A DNA stretch of 64,000 nt from an uncultured Prochlorococcus sp. (lineage in GTDB: Bacteria > Cyanobacteriota > Cyanobacteriia > PCC-6307 > Cyanobiaceae): the NCBI GenBank assembly GCA_902578845.1, contig CACHEM010000001.1, positions 1-64,000 of the forward strand. Direction: 5' to 3'. The notes under the pieces are model-generated. The model was not told the DNA's origin. It worked only from the letters and a program-made list of their open reading frames with translations, and did not search any database. This document shows, piece by piece, positions 60,827 to 64,000 of this stretch. The translations under genes and the position numbers were made by a program. Each line of letters opens with the position of its first letter. Position 1 is the first letter of the stretch.

Positions 60827-61738
60827 ATGAAACTTTCATTAGTGCTTATTATATATCGTTCAGATAGTTCTATAGCTCAAGAAGCTTCTGAATTCTGTGA
60901 AGAAGTCCTCAAAGCTAAAAATATAAACTCAAAAAGAATTGAAAGTGATTTTTATAAAGATGAAATTGAAAAATATTTTTGTAATCTAGAATTACAACCA
61001 AATATTGGCATAGTTCTTGGTGGAGATGGAACCTTCCTAAAATGTGCAAATGCTTTAGCTGATTATGATATTCCTTTGTTGAGCATTAATATTGGTGGTA
61101 ATTTGGGTTTTCTTACGCAAGAAAAAGATTTTTTGTTTGACAAATCTTTTATTGAAATCCTTGAAAAAGAAGAATATAAAATTGACTTTCGTAATAGATT
61201 AAATTGTAATGTTTTTATTAATGGGAAAAATTCTGAGAAAAAGATTATAAAAAGTTACGATGCCTTAAATGATTTTTATTTTAAATCTGTTGAAGAAGAC
61301 ATTTCTCCCACCAACCAAATACAAATTGAAATAAATAACGAGAAGGTTAATGAATACAAAGGTGATGGATTAATCATATCTACATCTACTGGTTCAACCG
61401 CCTACTCAATGGCCGCAGGGGGGCCAATAGTACACCCTAGTATTGATGCAATGATAATTAACCCTATATGCCCAATGAGTTTGGCTAGCAGACCAATAGT
61501 TATACCTAATACAAGTAAAGTAATCATAAAACCTGTAAAAAAAAGTAAGGGGGAAATTAAATTATGGAGAGACGGTTCAAAATGTATGACTATTAAGGAA
61601 AATTACTATTGTGAGATCAAAAAAGGGCAATCACCCTGCAAAATAATAAAGTTTAAAAAAAGCACAAGCTACTATAATACCCTAATACAAAAACTAGATT
61701 GGAAAGGTGATTTATCTCAAAAAAATTTCAAAAATTAG
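60827..61738 (+). CDS. nadK: NAD kinase
   Basis: Phosphorylates NAD to NADP. 303 residues with the diacylglycerol-kinase-like [13 protein letters not shown] near 65-77, [12 protein letters not shown], and [21 protein letters not shown] followed by HPS. Cyanobacteria usually carry two NAD kinases; only one is in the window. It directly follows ndhE (nine bases) and its stop abuts the start of the CYTH gene with no gap. Confidence 0.96.
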   Translation: MKLSLVLIIYRSDSSIAQEASEFCEEVLKAKNINSKRIESDFYKDEIEKYFCNLELQPNIGIVLGGDGTFLKCANALADYDIPLLSINIGGNLGFLTQEKDFLFDKSFIEILEKEEYKIDFRNRLNCNVFINGKNSEKKIIKSYDALNDFYFKSVEEDISPTNQIQIEINNEKVNEYKGDGLIISTSTGSTAYSMAAGGPIVHPSIDAMIINPICPMSLASRPIVIPNTSKVIIKPVKKSKGEIKLWRDGSKCMTIKENYYCEIKKGQSPCKIIKFKKSTSYYNTLIQKLDWKGDLSQKNFKN

Positions 61739-62212
61739 ATGGCCTTAGAGATAGAAAGAAGATTTCTTATAAAAAATGATAATTGGAAAAAATTTATAAA
61801 TAAAAAAATTTATATTGAACAAGGATATTTATCCAAAAGTATAGATGGTTGGATTATTAGGGTAAGGCTTATAGGCAAAAACTCTAAAATTACACTTAAA
61901 AAACATATCAAGGGCTTTACCAACTTTGAATTTGAATACTCCATTCCACGAAGCGAAGCTGAAATAATAATGTCAAATCTTTCAAATACAATTAAAAAAG
62001 ATAGATTCTTTTTAGAAATTGAAAAAAAATCTTGGATTATAGATTGCTTTAAAGAAAATAATTATCCACTTGAAATTGCAGAAATTGAACTTTCTAATGA
62101 AGATGAAGATTTATTTCTTCCATCTTTCATTTCAAAAGAAATTACTGGGCTGACCCATTACTCCAATTTCAGTCTCGCTAACAATCCTTTTTCACAGTGG
62201 AAAGAAGACTAG
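61739..62212 (+). CDS. CYTH-domain (triphosphate tunnel) protein
   Basis: 157 residues forming one CYTH domain. The signature reads EIERRFLIK at the N-terminus, where ExExK usually has a final Lys and here has Arg. Further tunnel residues are IRVRLIG, ITLKKH, and EIEKKSWIID with LEIAEIEL. Bacterial relatives hydrolyse tripolyphosphate or other triphosphates. It starts on the base after the nadK stop, so the two are co-expressed; polyphosphate-using NAD kinases make the link tempting but unproven. Confidence 0.85.
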   Translation: MALEIERRFLIKNDNWKKFINKKIYIEQGYLSKSIDGWIIRVRLIGKNSKITLKKHIKGFTNFEFEYSIPRSEAEIIMSNLSNTIKKDRFFLEIEKKSWIIDCFKENNYPLEIAEIELSNEDEDLFLPSFISKEITGLTHYSNFSLANNPFSQWKED

Positions 62213-62302
62213 TTAACAACTTTCAAAAGTATCTAGTCAAATGAACCACTCATCCTTTATATTTTCTTTATATTTAAGCAAAGAATTTTTTATTTTCTTC
62301 AG

Positions 62303-62491
62303 ATGTATGGTCTTTATGACAAAGAGGGAATATTGAGATTTGTTGATGCAGACATGGATGCATGTATCGCATATGCTGAACTCTTCGAATTAGGTTCTAC
62401 AAATTATTGTTTAATGGATTTAGCTGATGATACAAAAAACTTAAAAAGTTATACTAATCTTGATCAGAGTCAGGGAGTGTACAACAATTAA
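62303..62491 (+). CDS. Small acidic hypothetical protein
   Basis: A 62-residue acidic protein starting MYGLYDKEGILRFVDADMDA, with a probable helix over CIAYAELFELG and a polar C-tail. No membrane segment. I do not recognise a family, but its start resembles the protein at the left edge of the window (aromatic, DK-x-G). The reading frame is compact and has non-random composition, which argues for a real gene. No clear Shine-Dalgarno. Its 3' end overlaps the convergent pedR-like gene by 38 bases. Confidence 0.6.
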   Translation: MYGLYDKEGILRFVDADMDACIAYAELFELGSTNYCLMDLADDTKNLKSYTNLDQSQGVYNN

Positions 62492-62732
62492 ACCCATCTC
62501 TACAAATCTTTCCGTTGTCCATTGCCCAATTCAAAAGTGCAACCCTGTTTTTAGAACCAGTTTTTGTAAACATATTACTTACATGATTATCAACAGTTCT
62601 TTTACTAATAGTTAGTTTTACCGCAATTTCTTGATTTGTAAGCCCATCAGCTACGAGATCAATGATTTCCATCTCCCTTGCGGAGAGACCCATCATATCA
62701 ATGTTGTTTACTTCTTCTTCAACCATTTGCAT
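62454..62732 (-). CDS. pedR: Small LuxR-type redox regulator, PedR-like
   Basis: A 92-residue protein that is essentially one LuxR/NarL helix-turn-helix: GLSAREMEIIDLVADG, NQEIAVKLTISKRTVDNHV, NMFTKTGSKNR. There is no receiver domain. The C-terminus adds three cysteines (C77, C83, C84). This matches PedR of Synechocystis, a small LuxR regulator whose cysteine responds to thioredoxin and photosynthetic electron flow. I chose ATG at 62732 because AGGA lies nine bases upstream. Convergent with the small ORF at 62303. Confidence 0.85.
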   Translation of the reverse strand: MQMVEEEVNNIDMMGLSAREMEIIDLVADGLTNQEIAVKLTISKRTVDNHVSNMFTKTGSKNRVALLNWAMDNGKICRDGFNCCTLPDSDQD

Positions 62733-62809
62733 TTAAACAGTTCCTTTTTTATATTAATTAAGTTTAGCAATCTCAGTACACTTGTTAACCAACTAGGAAA
62801 CAAAAGCAA

Positions 62810-63700
62810 TTGAAATCAAAACTTCAGAAGACTTTAGAAAAAAGTTCTAAGGTAATAACGGCAGAGTTGATGCCGCCAAGAGGTGGAAGCCCCATAAGAT
62901 CTCTTAAGATAGCACAACTTTTGAAAGATAAGGTACATGCTGTTAACATTACCGATGGAAGTAGAGCTGTGATGAGAATGTGCAGCTTGGCAATGTCCAA
63001 ACTATTACTGGAAAATGGGATAGAACCAGTAATGCAAATTTCTTGCAGAGATCGTAATAAAATTGCTTTACAATCAGATATTCTGGGAGCAAATGCTTTA
63101 GGAATTAAAAACATCTTATGTATTACCGGTGATTCAGTAAAAGCTGGGGATCAACAAGATGCCAAGGCCGTACATGAGTTTGAGTCTGTTAGATTGCTTC
63201 AACAAATTCAGGCTTTCAATAAAGGAATTGATCCCACTCTTGGAGAACTTTCCGATAAAAAAACATTGATTTTTACAGGTGCCGCAGCTGATCCAAATTG
63301 CAGAAATAAAAGAAGTCTAGAAAATAGAATGAGGAAGAAAAAAGAGGCTGGAGCTGGATTTATACAAACTCAAATGGTTATGGAAAAAGAAAATTTGATA
63401 GAGTTTTGTGAAAATATTAGTAAGCCTCTTGAAATTCCTGTGATTGCAGGTGTATTCCTATTAAAATCTTACAAAAACGCTCTCTTTATAAACAAATATG
63501 TTCCAGGTGCAAACATCCCTGAAAATATCTTAAATCGTCTTAAAGATGCTAAAGAGCCATTACAAGAAGGCATTAAAATTGCAGCTGAACAAGCTCATGA
63601 TTTTATGAATATCGCAAATGGTGTTCATCTAATGGCCGTAAAAGCAGAGCATTTAATTCCTGAAATTATTGAAAAAGCTAATCTTAGTCTGGAATATTAA
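62810..63700 (+). CDS. metF: Methylenetetrahydrofolate reductase
   Basis: FAD enzyme reducing 5,10-methylene-THF to 5-methyl-THF for methionine synthesis. 296 residues. It has VITAELMPPRGG with the catalytic Glu, NITDGSRAVMRM, ISCRDRNKIALQSDILGA, ILCITGDSVKAGD, and AGAGFIQTQMV. The start is TTG at 62810 with AGGA about 11 bases upstream. It overlaps the convergent sugar nucleotidyltransferase by 17 bases. Confidence 0.95.
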   Translation: MKSKLQKTLEKSSKVITAELMPPRGGSPIRSLKIAQLLKDKVHAVNITDGSRAVMRMCSLAMSKLLLENGIEPVMQISCRDRNKIALQSDILGANALGIKNILCITGDSVKAGDQQDAKAVHEFESVRLLQQIQAFNKGIDPTLGELSDKKTLIFTGAAADPNCRNKRSLENRMRKKKEAGAGFIQTQMVMEKENLIEFCENISKPLEIPVIAGVFLLKSYKNALFINKYVPGANIPENILNRLKDAKEPLQEGIKIAAEQAHDFMNIANGVHLMAVKAEHLIPEIIEKANLSLEY

Positions 63701-64000
63701 TCAAATCAGTACCTAATAATTCTGCCATAGCTTTCTGCTGAGGGGATGGTTCAGTTAAATCAGATCTTCTTGAATCTGCTATTAACCAATCTAAAGATGC
63801 ATCTTGCAAATCAAAATGATCTCCATTTTTATCAACACAATATTTACCAAACACTAACTTATCCATAAGTCGTACCCCTTTACCAATTTTAGAATAATCA
63901 AAAATAATTGAGTTATCTATAGTTGCTCCCTCGCAAATGCAACAACTAGGACCAATCATAGAAGGTCCTATAATAGTTGCCCCATCCTCTATCCTAGTCA
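63684..64000 (-). CDS. Sugar-phosphate nucleotidyltransferase, C-terminal part (5' end outside window)
   Basis: The open frame runs off the right edge; about 105 C-terminal residues are visible. They begin in a hexapeptide-repeat left-handed helix (TRIEDGATIIGPS, MIGPSCCICEGATIDNS, IIFDYSKIGKGV), as in NDP-sugar pyrophosphorylases such as GlgC, GlmU and mannose-1-phosphate guanylyltransferase. The tail (DASLDWLIADSRRSDL) is family-specific in cyanobacteria. Substrate cannot be told without the N-terminal domain. It overlaps metF. Confidence 0.8.
   Translation of the reverse strand, partial: TRIEDGATIIGPSMIGPSCCICEGATIDNSIIFDYSKIGKGVRLMDKLVFGKYCVDKNGDHFDLQDASLDWLIADSRRSDLTEPSPQQKAMAELLGTDLINIPD

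Overview
The window looks like a 64 kb piece of a Prochlorococcus chromosome, most likely from a high-light-adapted strain. The DNA is very AT-rich and genes are packed tightly on both strands. The gene set is cyanobacterial: NDH-1 subunits, chlM, a phylloquinone (men) cluster, bicA/sbtA/sbtB-type bicarbonate uptake, a PedR-like regulator and the prfB-DUF3285-ybeY-dgkA neighbourhood. No rRNA or tRNA gene, insertion sequence, prophage, integrase or CRISPR array was seen. No stretch over 300 bases lacks a gene. The largest gaps (12847-13110, 9306-9560, 5162-5384, 25379-25591) look like ordinary promoter regions. Exceptions are one NtcA-like box at 25441-25454 and one short candidate ORF at 9493-9564.

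Layout. 1-5.2 kb (minus strand): end of a small hypothetical gene, then obgE, mutS2, a glyoxalase-fold protein and hemB. 5.4-8.3 kb (plus): a SulP/BicA-like transporter, sbtA and a short sbtB-like PII gene. 8.3-12.8 kb: a thioredoxin-reductase-like flavoprotein without NADPH motifs, a coiled-coil protein plus ABC1-family kinase, and enolase. 13.1-22.3 kb (plus): clpB, secE-nusG-rplK-rplA-[L10 leader]-rplJ-rplL, rnhA, pyrD and a CobC/HisC-like aminotransferase. 22.3-31.8 kb: murG, an exported hypothetical, pgk, rbgA-rluD, a two-domain ABC ATPase, the bifunctional (p)ppGpp enzyme and a DUF2062 protein. 31.9-37.2 kb (plus): mnmE, nadC, argS and a HisC-like aminotransferase. 37.2-40.8 kb (minus): an MBL-fold protein, trpG, dgkA, ybeY, a DUF3285 protein and prfB, the last with a programmed +1 frameshift.

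40.9-47.1 kb: grx-gshB, then the phylloquinone cluster (menF, menA-menC-menE and a DHNA-CoA-thioesterase-like gene). 47.1-56.7 kb: ndhH, rsmH, a cysteine desulfurase, a NarL-type response regulator, chlM, purE, cysC, a SUI1-like factor, trpB, a rhodanese and a DUF3352-like exported protein. 56.8-62.2 kb (plus): gltA, ndhA-I-G-E, nadK and a CYTH protein. 62.3-64 kb: a small hypothetical, a pedR-like gene, metF and the end of a sugar nucleotidyltransferase.

Most of the window is core housekeeping. Together the genes cover inorganic carbon uptake, cyclic electron flow and respiration (NDH-1), the photosystem I quinone, tetrapyrrole synthesis (hemB, chlM), thiol redox (gshB, grx, flavoprotein, PedR-like), translation and ribosome assembly, and the stringent response. 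The main oddities are catalytic or cofactor motifs that appear lost or changed in otherwise intact genes: the thioredoxin-reductase-like, MBL-fold, MenC and SbtB-like proteins. I see no clear new multi-gene system. Many genes start at TTG or GTG.
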